From positions 51,718,938 through 51,782,937 of the forward strand of contig NC_087069.1 of assembly GCF_963678635.1 (NCBI RefSeq): a DNA stretch of 64,000 bases. The letters are read 5' to 3'. Positions 23,401 to 32,800 of the stretch are shown here, piece by piece. Numbering within the stretch: position 1 is the first letter of the stretch; every line of letters starts with the position of its first letter. The translations under genes were made by a program, and so were the position numbers. A model generated the notes under the pieces. That model searched no databases. It was given only the letters and a program-made list of their open reading frames with translations, and was not told the origin of the DNA. The stretch is from Symsagittifera roscoffensis. Its lineage: Eukaryota > Xenacoelomorpha > Acoela > Convolutidae.

Positions 23401-23976
23401 ATTGGGGGCTGCCATCAGAATCCGCCATTCACTCCCTTCCGCTATCAAGATTAAGACCGCATACACGAATTGTAGGGCGGGTGGCATGCTGGCGTATCCT
23501 GGGGATGTGGTAAACACCACCTTTGTCTTGGACCCAAATCTCGAGGCTACGTTCTCTTGTACCTCATTCATTGCCGCAAATAAAGCCTGAATAGCCTCCC
23601 ATATCTTCTTTGATGTCGGAATCTCTTTGCCCTTCAGTTGCTCAAGAAGTCCCATCGCGTGCAGGTGGTCATTCATTCCTGCAAACAATAACAGCTCAGG
23701 TTCACAGGGCATCTCCGACTTTATTGCCACCACTAGGGTCAACATCTGGTTCAATTCGGCTCCTGGCAAAGAGTATACCAGAGTCTCCGGCCAGAACAAC
23801 TTGGGAGACGTTCCTTCGAAGTCTGATCCCGCCACAATGATCACTCTTGCAGCAGCTGGATCTGCTCTATCATAAACTGCCAGAGTCTTGGCCAATTGGG
23901 TGCCACCACAGGGCTTCCCGTACCTGGGATCCTCTGCCAGCCTTGGACCTTCGTAAGCAGCGTCAGGCAACTCCAT
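17470..23976 (-). CDS. Inner ORF B, downstream part (second SGNH-like domain and unknown region), 2,168 aa
   Basis: Corresponds to residues ~780-2950 of the intact outer ORF B, about 80-88% identical in protein against about 78% at DNA level in the stretches compared, i.e. under purifying selection. Near the N-terminus is a second SGNH-like fold: AGSDFEG, LPGAELNQM, AGMNDHL. Then a long region with hydrophobic helices (LLLALYLVYPRYLF), Ser/Glu-rich linkers, a basic RKRKREVEG, a C-x4-C-x6-C-x4-C motif (CLDSTC...CDGRSC), CPCHC and a C-terminal IVISSDDEEE. It is separated from the upstream part by a 1-nt difference in a G run; ATG 23976 happens to be a conserved internal Met. Whether it can start translation there is unknown. 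I do not recognise the ~1,900-residue remainder. Confidence 0.85.
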   Translation of the reverse strand: MELPDAAYEGPRLAEDPRYGKPCGGTQLAKTLAVYDRADPAAARVIIVAGSDFEGTSPKLFWPETLVYSLPGAELNQMLTLVVAIKSEMPCEPELLLFAGMNDHLHAMGLLEQLKGKEIPTSKKIWEAIQALFAAMNEVQENVASRFGSKTKVVFTTSPGYASMPPALQFVYAVLILIAEGSEWRILMAAPNRELEPVNLRLYRSELPAAWADISHALRGFYGLADVLIVLDEVLLLEISNFARQLKFSPVIGDDHPAINQLTASLWFRSMDVKVANSTSRTRGPSNERRNVVETEKQLESMKYRLTQENGWWPFLTPRLENATNKTREEAPLLVKQIWSFLEKQLELAERRDMTVVRFVSAANEVTIGGFWREHANGELKTRRDYEILKFLSPCWEREFLAGVFGTTATIFGAFVQEILGMPISLLLALYLVYPRYLFNMGPAYMFSRGVETLRVDGYLALVLLTHGELVSFHRLMEYGEPLSMGKVHTSIETSSYKCAAGLKTLLVQYLMMQNRYMTGEDENPTSREEWEKANRGMPLLTDLCLAMRSDPMGIIRGLEEVVTCIYGPAVTYAFPDPLVITYRHSVTHLSLISVLDGAALNWCQQEVLRARMSNTVLFGKVKDAEMMVCNFRGQMQCRMGGKREGPIEMYPKFWNLNPLTADGREILRIPAWKECFALVKRELETIMEKEILPATMPEFPIVRRMTLGMNSPLVVPSIMARMRAEEMQKDFTDGWDPLFIGYTAAVYFHTSEMKVNSWTTQAKKSRGSQPPGYEVRKVLRTLEKEGLDNMLPIWDDGRMIVMEGHVALVDDMKFATRKYKAPYGLEQVEIRQEGTELDAAGQLHVALTEYKKLGPATPSPLSVDTPGDKRSGPVEDRFKRILERRRNESEEESMDETLSEAGEDMEVGNTPEPGPSGEELTTQELLKDLSEENWADTATPPLNPSPRKNLELPLAGETFNMGMLLLSSEERGKNTFEGNRDIFLGSLEDDAWQEFLEEFNREVGSETTLDKFKKELWDAVVRFGEPLLIGTGLDEKARKELLNKLVELRNARSKTRKEKCEDSSTLKRKTVDKMVDDIKRDKVGTSNMIKSTNILKARAGGRQELEGVDGEVESMMMATTPSSRDVKTRKRKREVEGWGSPSVDAVSEGNLRETAPIVLARCKTAAYKNSSELRKPLEVEKEIEVSTSSTSEEDFKPQKVNVKRGSTNGQVGEVEIGKEWISKAHQDMSKQVTSDPLERNKTRNTSRTWWVALETLKEMEDCLKKLDSGIARRRRNWATQQKAEVNKIEMASHLKRSWQSLLKDHFEEAMRTSSSAPPLMANPFVRTAGQLMFTWSLVGIELETLTSYDRLKLGSKKLEVYQALMQHVARDNSGLSLARRKDATCFLRWTMSMMSDSTILACHQRASGSKTMERRVSTIILNVYQSTGIEKEDSSRVSLENHRKLDEVRRFSNKKFEEEHDVHRNLASSEQYSRLSEKGEYQYVSGVMGIAYNPFLDSEAGGAHRNHEVAELLKFWTERIMEIDAVEKEGPSLGLILEKTPEVISIPRSNKRVEVNMGGGNGLLTTNLGVIWKLLRPSWCPHPHASLIEETTERVRLAPTEDEDLAKLSVLHKLITPQMQEPSERTSDPGSTKKLEPGSCLDSTCGNGEHICDGRSCVRILSFQKEDLVTWFEDITEREKSEVQIIAECYARTTVNIATALGFFSRMCDLQALERLESEHHLVTALSVESWPGVLQVTQKHIRSWKVGLEAEMGFPLSEAYGLPLNAKSLIGSMMANLCGSHYPLHMAMVEVSSQRILVDKAFSVPKCVRLARISHHSHKLLRKIKGTVPKELRDDLSEIWGEDLLKLERENTSDHERQNVIGKPVGSTPNLEDNDTMHEKMMELEPLLEASGERNLRSIEISHGECPCHCLAQTVWYPDHKNLCLVWDVEEIRSIGLPDHRQKVTLLVVSTMLALRWIEENITKYREATTPTAESIYAIDYSRRLELFETACKVFAIPTEVRHVWSRLRYFPWFRATLTSWLYRATKDHMRKHQKEYRQFQAEIGPEAFKRPLLTHRNAITTGWKRVGKMSRDNTKARESILEEDLAKNVSLSLHNSFCLNREARVKALPNQAKRLQEQREWMRSYEQLKAWEEIVISSDDEEELLRQFAASSTSGCSTSKAKSTR
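20658..20735 (-). promoter_or_regulatory. Conserved island with internal polypurine tract (inner copy)
   Basis: This 78-bp stretch differs from the outer copy (56243-56320) at one base, although the surrounding ORF B DNA is only about 75% identical. Minus strand: CTCGAGCAGGGGGGAGGCAA, closely resembling the 3' polypurine tract CTCGAGTCCGGGGAGTA. Best read as a central polypurine tract or another cis signal overlapping the coding region. Confidence 0.6.
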
Positions 23977-26348
23977 CCCCCCGGGTTGAGCAGCTTGTCT
24001 ACTACCTTCAATTGCGCCGGGGTTGCCAACTTGATCCTGGCGATGCCAGTTCGGTGCTTGGGAGGTTCTGCTATAAGTCCAGGACTCCCTAGCTGCTTAA
24101 GAGGCCTGTAGTTAATGGGTCCCATGATCGTTTTTGTGGGAATTCCAGTCAGGTCTGTAGTCTCCATTAACTTCGTTCTCGAGAAATGCGCCTCGTGTGC
24201 TTTCAACCAGTCTACGCAATGATGTCTATTCAAGTCCTCATGCGACACTCGTTCAATCCCCAGGGTTTCCGCCAACTCTCGTCTGCATTCCAAAGTCTCT
24301 AGATCCAGTTCCTTCACCTTCTCAGGATATCTCAAGCGGGTAGTCTCCCTAGACTTCTTTTCTCTCCTGCCATCTGCCACCACCACGGAGGACATCACCG
24401 AGGTCGGAGGTGTTGATGACTCTACCTCCTCCGACTCCATTGGTGTGGCACTCTGCAATCGGGTCTGATTGCTCCTCGAGCTATCTCTAGTATCAACTCT
24501 CGCTCCCAATCGACCAGCCAAGGCCCTCGAGGCAAGGAATGGTGGGTTGGGAGGTGGCCCTAAAGTGAATTGGGCTGTCTCCAGCAGGTCCGCTTCTAGC
24601 GTGTTTATGTGAACCTGGAAGACGTCGTTCAGCCACTCAGCTCCCCTTGGCCTATCGAAATGGATTCCATCTTTCGAGGTGTCTTCAGGGAATCCCTTGT
24701 TCTCCATGCGTTCTGCAACGTCTAACAGCCTGAGAGGAAGCACACTGTTTCGGTGTATTTCTCTGATCGCCTTGTTCAGGCTCCGCACCCTCTGGTTCAT
24801 CTCTAGGGAGTGTTGATCAAACATCATGTTATAGGGGACCGTGCATATCGTCAACAGGATGGGATCCATTTGGATCCTCAGCTCCTCAAGAAGGCAATTT
24901 ATCTTGTCGCTTAGCCTCGTCACTTTCCTTGCTTCTCCTCTCGACACGTCGTTGGTCCCAACCATCAAGGTGACTGTGTAAACTTTGGTCATTCCTAGCA
25001 TGTCCAGAGTTGCCAACATCTGTGGCGTAGCAGCTCCAGCGAAACTCAAGACCCCCGTCTGCCAATGTGACCGGATCTGGGTCAACACCCGCACCAGGCT
25101 GTCCCCTATAATCAGGTGAACCGCACCCTCTGGCACACGAGGTGGCGCTAGATACTGCACCCAGGCTGCGTCGTGGAAGCAGTCCCTCCTGGCTTGCTGT
25201 TCCGCATTCCAGTCCAGCCGACTATGCTTGTGGTAGTTCCCCTCTGTGTCCTTCTTGTAGCTCGCGATCACGACGTTTCTGACCGGCTGTTCCCTCCAAG
25301 TCGGTGGAAGCTCTGGCCTTGTCGCTCTTTCACGACTCTGCTGCTGCAATTTCTCGCCCAGCTCCTTCAGGCGCGATGAGGCGCCACTCACCTGACTACC
25401 GCTCGAGGTCGAGGTTGGTGTGTATCCTGGTAACACCACATCCATCAGAGGACGTACAGGTTGGGTCTCTAGATTGCGCAAGGAGGGCGTCGCGTCATTC
25501 GGTATCCAGACCTCCAACCCTTCACTCATGTGTTCCCTGGCCTCGCGGTCAAGGTTGAACCGTCCTCTAGCCCTGGGAGCTTCATCCACCTCCATGCGCG
25601 ACTCTGGCCTTGAGCTTGTCACCACTCGTTCGTTTGACCTGGCTCCCTTTTGTGCGTCCAGCTCGCGTTGTCGTTGTTCTATCCTTTCCAACTCCGACTT
25701 TAGTTGATCGCGATTCGCGGCGTTCTCCCGCACCTTTAGCTCCTGCTGATGTTCCGCCCTTAGCATCTCAAGTAATCTCAACGTCTGATCCCGCTCGTCG
25801 ACTGCCTGGTCTCTCTCCAGCTGAAGCCTCTCCCTATCCAACTTCGCCTGATCCCGATCGAGGTTCGCTTTATTCCTTTCCTTCAGCGCCTTCTCAAGAT
25901 CTTTCCTTAGGACTCCCAGCTCCGGATATGCCTCGGTCGTCTGTTGCGCTCGCGACATCGACGGCACCTTACTCGAGCTCTGGCCCGTGGATCTCGCTGT
26001 TGGCCTCGTCGGTAGCGGGAACTCTCCTGCGCCGTGTTCGGTGTTGTTACTCAGGCCAGGATTTCTTGCCAAGTCAAAGCCCCTTACTCCTCCATCCGCA
26101 TTCCAAGACAACCATCTGGTCTGTGCTCGATTTGATATGCCCTCAGTGGTGTAGCCGACTATCAAGACAGCCTCCGTCGCAGACTCCCTGCACTCGCCCT
26201 GATCCTCCAACTGGAGGATCGCATTCAGCATCACCGCCATTCTCTCGTCGATCTGGGTGTGGTCCAGGTCCCTCAAGCGTCTGTACAGCTCGTCAAGAGT
26301 GGGCCTCTGCAGAGCCGTGGGCATAGAGTTCCAGAATCGGTCTGCCAT
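23841..26348 (-). CDS. Inner ORF B, upstream part: coiled coil and SGNH (GDSL) hydrolase, 835 aa
   Basis: Begins MADRFWNSMP, matching the ATG start of the outer ORF B. Residues ~150-230 are a Glu/Arg/Gln coiled coil. An SGNH hydrolase domain follows with all four blocks: IIGDSLVR (Ser nucleophile), SFAGA (Gly), VGTNDVSR (Asn) and DGIHFD (Asp-His). Catalytic residues are intact, suggesting an esterase or lipase, substrate unknown. The frame leaves homology at LLNPGG, where a six-G run (GGGGGGA) lacks one base relative to the outer copy; the last ~45 residues are out-of-frame. SGNH esterases are known in ORF1 of CR1-type LINEs, so a retroelement role has precedent. Confidence 0.85.
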   Translation of the reverse strand: MADRFWNSMPTALQRPTLDELYRRLRDLDHTQIDERMAVMLNAILQLEDQGECRESATEAVLIVGYTTEGISNRAQTRWLSWNADGGVRGFDLARNPGLSNNTEHGAGEFPLPTRPTARSTGQSSSKVPSMSRAQQTTEAYPELGVLRKDLEKALKERNKANLDRDQAKLDRERLQLERDQAVDERDQTLRLLEMLRAEHQQELKVRENAANRDQLKSELERIEQRQRELDAQKGARSNERVVTSSRPESRMEVDEAPRARGRFNLDREAREHMSEGLEVWIPNDATPSLRNLETQPVRPLMDVVLPGYTPTSTSSGSQVSGASSRLKELGEKLQQQSRERATRPELPPTWREQPVRNVVIASYKKDTEGNYHKHSRLDWNAEQQARRDCFHDAAWVQYLAPPRVPEGAVHLIIGDSLVRVLTQIRSHWQTGVLSFAGAATPQMLATLDMLGMTKVYTVTLMVGTNDVSRGEARKVTRLSDKINCLLEELRIQMDPILLTICTVPYNMMFDQHSLEMNQRVRSLNKAIREIHRNSVLPLRLLDVAERMENKGFPEDTSKDGIHFDRPRGAEWLNDVFQVHINTLEADLLETAQFTLGPPPNPPFLASRALAGRLGARVDTRDSSRSNQTRLQSATPMESEEVESSTPPTSVMSSVVVADGRREKKSRETTRLRYPEKVKELDLETLECRRELAETLGIERVSHEDLNRHHCVDWLKAHEAHFSRTKLMETTDLTGIPTKTIMGPINYRPLKQLGSPGLIAEPPKHRTGIARIKLATPAQLKVVDKLLNPGGWSCLTLLTKVQGWQRIPGTGSPVVAPNWPRLWQFMIEQIQLLQE

Positions 26349-26850
26349 TCTTTATAACTTCGGGATGTGTGTAGATAGATGTCAACCAGCTCAAGAATTA
26401 CCTTACCAACTCAAGTATTACCCAATTCAAGAAATCTCTAGAAATCTTCTCTTGCAAGCACTTGCTGTAGATCCGGATTGTCGCGTGTTCAATCAAGATT
26501 CTCTTTTTCTGTTTCTCGTTTGAGTGTAGTTGGATATTCAACTTTGTTTTCAAACTTGATCTGAAAACATAGAGCTCATTAAAACTTAGTATGTCACGTT
26601 CCTATCCTAGAGACCCCCCTTCTACCCATATGATTAAAATCTTATCATTCACATATCACTTAAAACAATTTGATTGGATCTCCCTTAAGAACATGCAGAT
26701 TCATTTTATGTTTTAGCACCATCAATTCTTTCTTTTAAAATTCAATTGTCATGCCAATCACATCTTAAGATCCCTTTACCTGCGCCGCACCCCAGTACCT
26801 GACTCAAGACTCCTCCCTCACACCCGACCTGATACCTCCATGTACCCGAC
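26349..26850 (-). other. Inner spacer between ORF A and ORF B
   Basis: Homologous to 50220-50652 but diverged (~70%) directly after the ORF A stop codon. It contains a conserved 3' splice-site candidate (GTTTTCAG, exon from 26560 on the minus strand) and CTCAAG motifs at about 26383-26425. No gene. Confidence 0.7.
26560..26573 (-). promoter_or_regulatory. Candidate 3' splice site before inner ORF B
   Basis: Minus strand TATGTTTTCAG|AT, 212 nt before the ORF B ATG. The outer element has TTATTTTCAG|AT at the equivalent place. Would allow a spliced subgenomic ORF B mRNA. Confidence 0.4.
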
Positions 26851-29800
26851 TCAGGCGATGCTCAAGTAGTACTTCTTGTGAAGATGCACCATTATCTCGG
26901 TTTCTGCAAAGACCACATGTAGGATAGCGTACAATTCCCTCGAGCTCAGTTTGCCCCTATTTGGGTCGTACACCGGCATCGAGACCTCCACTATTCCTCT
27001 TTCAATCATGAAGTCACGTAGTCTTGTCAGTGCCAATATCACGTGTTCGGGATCAATTGTGTTTCTGTCGTTGACTCTCGTTACTAGGAAGCAGAGGTAT
27101 TTGCCCGGGACTTGTGCCACTGACGGTGGAAGCGCTGCTATGCCTCCCAGTCCTGGCCTCTGTCTGAACAGAAACTCTACGTTCTGGTACTCTCTTTTGA
27201 AGTCAGCCTCCAATCTTGATTTGAAACTCATATCCGCCGTGATGCAGATCGCGCTGGTCCTGTTTGACAGGATGAAGTCGCTATCTGTTATCATGATGTT
27301 CTCTGAGTATTCATTGGGTATTTCGAATTTCGTTTTGAAATTCCTTCCTATGGTAGGCTCTGGTTCTTCTTCCTCCAGTTCCAATCCGCTTGTTTCCCTC
27401 ACTTCCTTGAGCTTCTTTATCATCAAATTTTCGGTGTGGGTAAGTCCTACCCCCACTCCCCGGACAAAAATATTTATCGACGTCCCCGTCGATGTAGTCG
27501 GGTCTGAATTGTCCTTAGGGATGTCCAGTGGCCTGTCTGTTGCTGTCCATCCGAAAAGAGGGTCCTCTGTCTTCATGTAATTTGCTGCTGATATATCGAC
27601 TTGCTGAATGCTTTGTCCTTCGTGGCTCTCGTCCTTGACATCACGCATCCACTCTAGAATCCTCAAGTTCGTGTTCTCCCTCCTTTCTATTTCACTCTGC
27701 TCGAGATCCGTCTCCAATTCTGGCGTCGAGTAATCATCCTGCGGATAATGTCCACCATCGTCAATGACCTGCCATTCCTCTCCGGCTTCCAGTTCGCCTG
27801 CGCTTAGTAGTTCATCGCCCAACTTGTCTGGCTGTATCTTATCGATCAAGAAGTCATCCCCGTACCTATTGTACCTCATGCCTGTGCGTTTACGATTGCC
27901 AGTCCTGGTTTCCGGTGGTGTTGGTCGATCCGGCTCCATCCACTTCGGTACCTCGTTTTGCTCTGGGTCGTTCCAGTCTTCTTCTACAAATGAACCTGCA
28001 TCCGACTCCACTTCTATCTTTTCGTTGTCGTCCAAACTCAAGTTCTCATTACCATCATTTTTCTCTCTAGTGCCTTTCTCATTCACTTCGCACGCTGGTT
28101 CCACCACCAGGTACTCAAGACCTTCCATGTCTCTTGGTAGGCACCAGTCCTCCGGGGACGGGACATGAGGCTTCAGATTTTCGTAATGTGCTGCTCTCCC
28201 TGTACTCAAGCGATAGAACCGTCCTTGTTGATGTACTTCCGTAATCATGAACGGTCCTCTCCATTTCTTGAGTAGTTTCTTTGTTCCCTTGGGCGGTATG
28301 ACATTTTGGAAGACCCACACGTATTGGCCCACTTCGTATGGCTTTGCTCTTAGTATCTTTTCGTCATATTTCTTGCGTTGCCTCATTTGCGCTTGCGCCG
28401 TGTTTCTCCGACATAGCTCGTTTAGCTCTTGTTGTCTTTTGATCGCTTCCTTCACGTATGCTTGAGGTGACGTCCTCTTCCCCTCGTACTCCGGGTAAAA
28501 GAATGTTATAGGCATTGCCCTTTCCCTGCCTGTCAACATCATGAAAGGACTGATACCCGTCGTTGAGTGCTGAGTACTATTATAGGCTCCTACTACCTGT
28601 GGCAGGTATTTGTCCCAGTCCGTCATGTATCTCGAGCAGTACACCCTGAGCATGTTGACCAGTGTCCTGTTCTGTCTCTCTACCAACCCATTGGTCTGTG
28701 GATGATAGGTCGTCGAGTGCGCTTGAGCAATGTGTGATCTCTTCATCAATTCTTTTGTCAAGTCCCCCACAAAAGCCTTGCCGTTGTCTGACTGGAAAGT
28801 CATTGGACAACCATATCGCGATATCCAATGCGTTATCAGGTGATCACATGTCTCCTCTGCCGAGGCTGTCTGGCACGGAACCGCTTCCGCCAACTTGGTG
28901 AAGTGATCTATTATAACTAGTATTTGGTTATAACCCGACTCCGTCATGCAGATTTTCTGATGGTCTATCTGCACCACTTCATTGAATTCCGAACTCTCGA
29001 CAGACTTGAGGGGAAACTTCATCTTCCTTGGGTCTTTTACTTGAAGGCATGCTAGGCAGGCATTCACCCATCTCTCGCAAGCTTTTCTCATTCCCGGCCA
29101 ATCAAACCTGTGAAGTATCCTTTGTTGTACTTTATCTATCCCCTGGTGGCCCATCTGGTCGTGTGATCTGAAAAGCACCTCCGTTTGGTACAATTGTGGT
29201 AGTATGATGAGGTTGTGTTTGTGTAATATTTTTTCCTCATCTCTTCTCTTGCACGCTACCACCCCTTCAGCTGTGTGATAAAGTAAATCTCTCTTTTCCT
29301 TGTAGAACTGGCTCAAGATCTTGTAGCTGTCTTCCTCAAGTTCCCCCTTCTCCTTGACTCCCGAATGGATCCATTTGGAGAGGTTACTTGTCATTTTGTC
29401 ATTCTTCTGGGCCCTTATTAGGTCAGACAGCCTGTATCTCGCCTTAACGTGCTCCTTTAGCGCCATGATCTGTCCATTCATTTCACCAGGGTTGTGGGTG
29501 TCATCACTCAGCTTCACACATATCATCCTTTTCACGATTTTCATGTCGTCTTCTGGTACCAGATTCGTTCTGACGTTTGAGTTGCACGATAGTTCCCTTA
29601 GTGGTTTTCTTGAAACTGCTATTTTCTCAAGCTCTTCACCACCTCGTACCTCTTGTGTTTCCAGATTGTACGTCCCTGAAGATGGATCCGTCTGTAATTC
29701 CCTGTCGTGCTGTCTTATCTTCTCTTCCGCCAGTATCATGCATAGACTGTCTTGGTCTTCGCTGCTCTCATCCGAGTCTTCATCCCATTCTTCACGCTCC

Positions 29801-32800
29801 CCGGACAATTTCCCTTCTCCGGTTTCGTCTTCTTCCATGAATCTGGACCACTCCCCGGACTCTTGATCTAGTCCCAGGTGTTCAACTTCTTCTCTGAATG
29901 TTACTTTCTTATCCCTGACTTTTGTCTGTTCCAGAATTTTGTCGGGGATTTTTTCAACTAGTGATCGCACAACTTCCTTGCTATCAGTGATGCTTCCTTT
30001 TGAGACGTCAGTATTGTTCACTGTTTCTTCTTTCCGAAGTATGGTTAGTTCCGGTGCCTCCTGACCTTTCCCTTGGATCACGGGCTTGTCATCTGATAGT
30101 TTCTCAAGCAACCTCATTAAGTTTTCATCTATTCGGACCGTTCCCTCCTCTACCTGGGTGAGATCATAACCTTTTGCCTTGAGTGTCTCCCTCACGATCT
30201 TGGACTTGAGCATTATTCCTATCGGAATCCCTCTATTTTTCTTCAAGATGGTCTTTTCAAGAGGCTCTTTCGGCAATTCGGGATGATCTTCTATCGGTTT
30301 GCCTGATTTGTCCAGCCATCTCGTGAGTGGAAGACTGTCGTACGTTTCTTTGTCCATAAAGGAGAAGCCGTCTTTGATCTCAGGTCTGTCCGCCTCTCTT
30401 TGTTCTTGCCTCTCGTAGAACTCCGTCTTCTTACTCAAGCTGTCAGCATTTTGATGTTTATCTCGTGTTCTGTGCTCAATTATCATGTTGTATCCATCCA
30501 AGCGAACTATCCACCTCCCAATATAGCTCTGGTCCATTGAGTACGTTTTCAGCCAGCTTAGTGCTCGGTTGTCGACTCGCAGCTTGAAGGGCTCACTGCC
30601 TAGGTATGCTCTGTATTTTTCGACAAAGGTGACCACCGCGAACATCTCTGCTTTCGGTGCTCCGTACTTCATTTCTGTGTCACTTAGGACCTTGCTCCCG
30701 TATGCTATTGGTCTCAAGACTGTCTTCCCATTCCATTCTTGTTCTTGATGGAGAATCCCAGAAATGGCGACTACTGACGCGTCCGTGTCTAGCACGTACA
30801 TCCCCTTCTCTGTCGGCATACCCAGTACTGGTGCCTCACATAGCTCTTTCTTTATTCTCTGGAATGACTCTTCTGCCGCGTTGTTCCACGTGAACTTCTT
30901 GCCCTTATGTCTCATTAGTTGTTGCATCGGGTATACCTTGTCCGCATAGCCCTTGATGAATTCTCTATAATAGTTGGCGAAACCCAGGAAGCTCATCAGC
31001 TGGTGCTCCGTCTTCGGTGATTTCCAGGTTAGGACTGCTTCCACGGCGTCTGGATCAGGTCTAATGCCGTGCTTATCTACCATCCTTCCCAAGTATTTAA
31101 TCGAGTCCTTGAGTATCTCGCACTTTGATGGTTTACACTTCAGCCCCGATCTCTTCATGCACGCGAACACCTCGTCAAGCCTCTCGATGTGGTCTTCTAG
31201 TGTCGGCGTCGCTATTACCACGTCGTCCACGTAGCACATTACCAGGTTGCCGTACTTCTTCGTCACGCCTATCAACGCGTGTGCCATCAGCCGCTGAAAC
31301 GTGGCTGTTGCATTGCAGAGTCCAAACGGCATCCGTTTCCATTGAAACAGACCCAACTCGCAGGCGAACCCTGTCTTGTCCCTGTCTTGCTTCCTTAATG
31401 GTACCTGCCAAAAAGCCGAGCCTAAATCAAGAGTCGTAAAAAATTTTGCATCACCTAACTTCGAGAGGCTCTCATCAATTCTAGGTATGGGATAGGCATC
31501 CTTCACCGTGACGGAGTTCAGGTATCGAAAGTCACAACAAAACCTTAACTGGTCGCCTTTCTTTTTGGCCATCACTACTCCACACGCCCACGGTGACTTG
31601 GATGGTTCTATCATGTCATACTCTAGTAACGTTTCGATTTCTTTTCTACACGCGTCCGATTTGTGTGGGGTCATGCGCCTCGCCCCCTCCCTGTGTGGTA
31701 CCGCGTTTTCCTCAAGTTCAATTTCATGTTCAACAAAATTACAACACCCGATATCCGCCTTATGCCTTGAAAAGACCTCCTCATTTCGCTCTAGTACGTC
31801 CTTGATAGCTTCGAGCTGTTCATCTTTCAGTTTGCCCCTTAAATGTTCAATCTCCGGCAGAACCGGTTTATCAATTTGCATTTCATCTAGTGTGGGTCTC
31901 TCTGGAAAGTTCGAACAGCTCGAAAGCCCATCGTCCGTTTCTGACTTAAGTGATTTGATAAGACCTGAAGAATCTTTTATTCTCTGCAATCGTCTCAAGA
32001 TACAAATTTTGTCCCTGTGGTTGGGACAATCAACAACTTCATTTTGTTTTGAGTTTTCAATTGTTTCATATCGAGTTTTAACCGGTAAAGCATATCCCAG
32101 CTTCCTCCCTCTCTGTATCGTGATCGGTATATCAAGGGTATTCAACAAGACACTGACGCAGAGGCCGCTCTTCGTTATCGAAAATGATCTTCCTAAAACA
32201 GCAGCGCTTTGACTATTGGGATTCGGAACTATACACACTTGCTTGTTGTCACTTAGTTCATTATAATTTTTCATCCTCAAGCTTACGATCGCCGCTTCAT
32301 TAGCTTTTAACCTCACTCTCCTACTCAAGAATACCGGTGCTTTGTTTTCATTCGCCATTATTAAATTTACCGGTTTGATTGCGTACCTCCTATCCGGATT
32401 CCGTATCCTGAACATTGCATTATTTAGATCAATCGTTACGTCGAAATTCCTGATGAAGTCTCTGCCCAAAATGAATTGGTCAGATTCATCTAGGTTTTCT
32501 ACCACGATGAAGCTCATCCACAGGTTACGTTCCCCCAAATTGAGGGCTATTATCGGCGTCCTGCCCAGCACCCGTAGGGCCCCTTTGTTTGCAGCTGACA
32601 GCCGTATTCTCGAGTCTATCAAGTCACCTTTGTCAAAGCCCATCTTTTCCCATGTTTCGATTGGTATGACGCTCAAGACTGCTCCCGTGTCAAGTAATCC
32701 ACGCAACTGAGTCTTTTTGCCATTTATGTCTAGCACGTGCCCTGTCACGTCTGCTTCCGTCCCGATGTGCATTGCATCTTCTTCAAGCATAGCACAGTGT

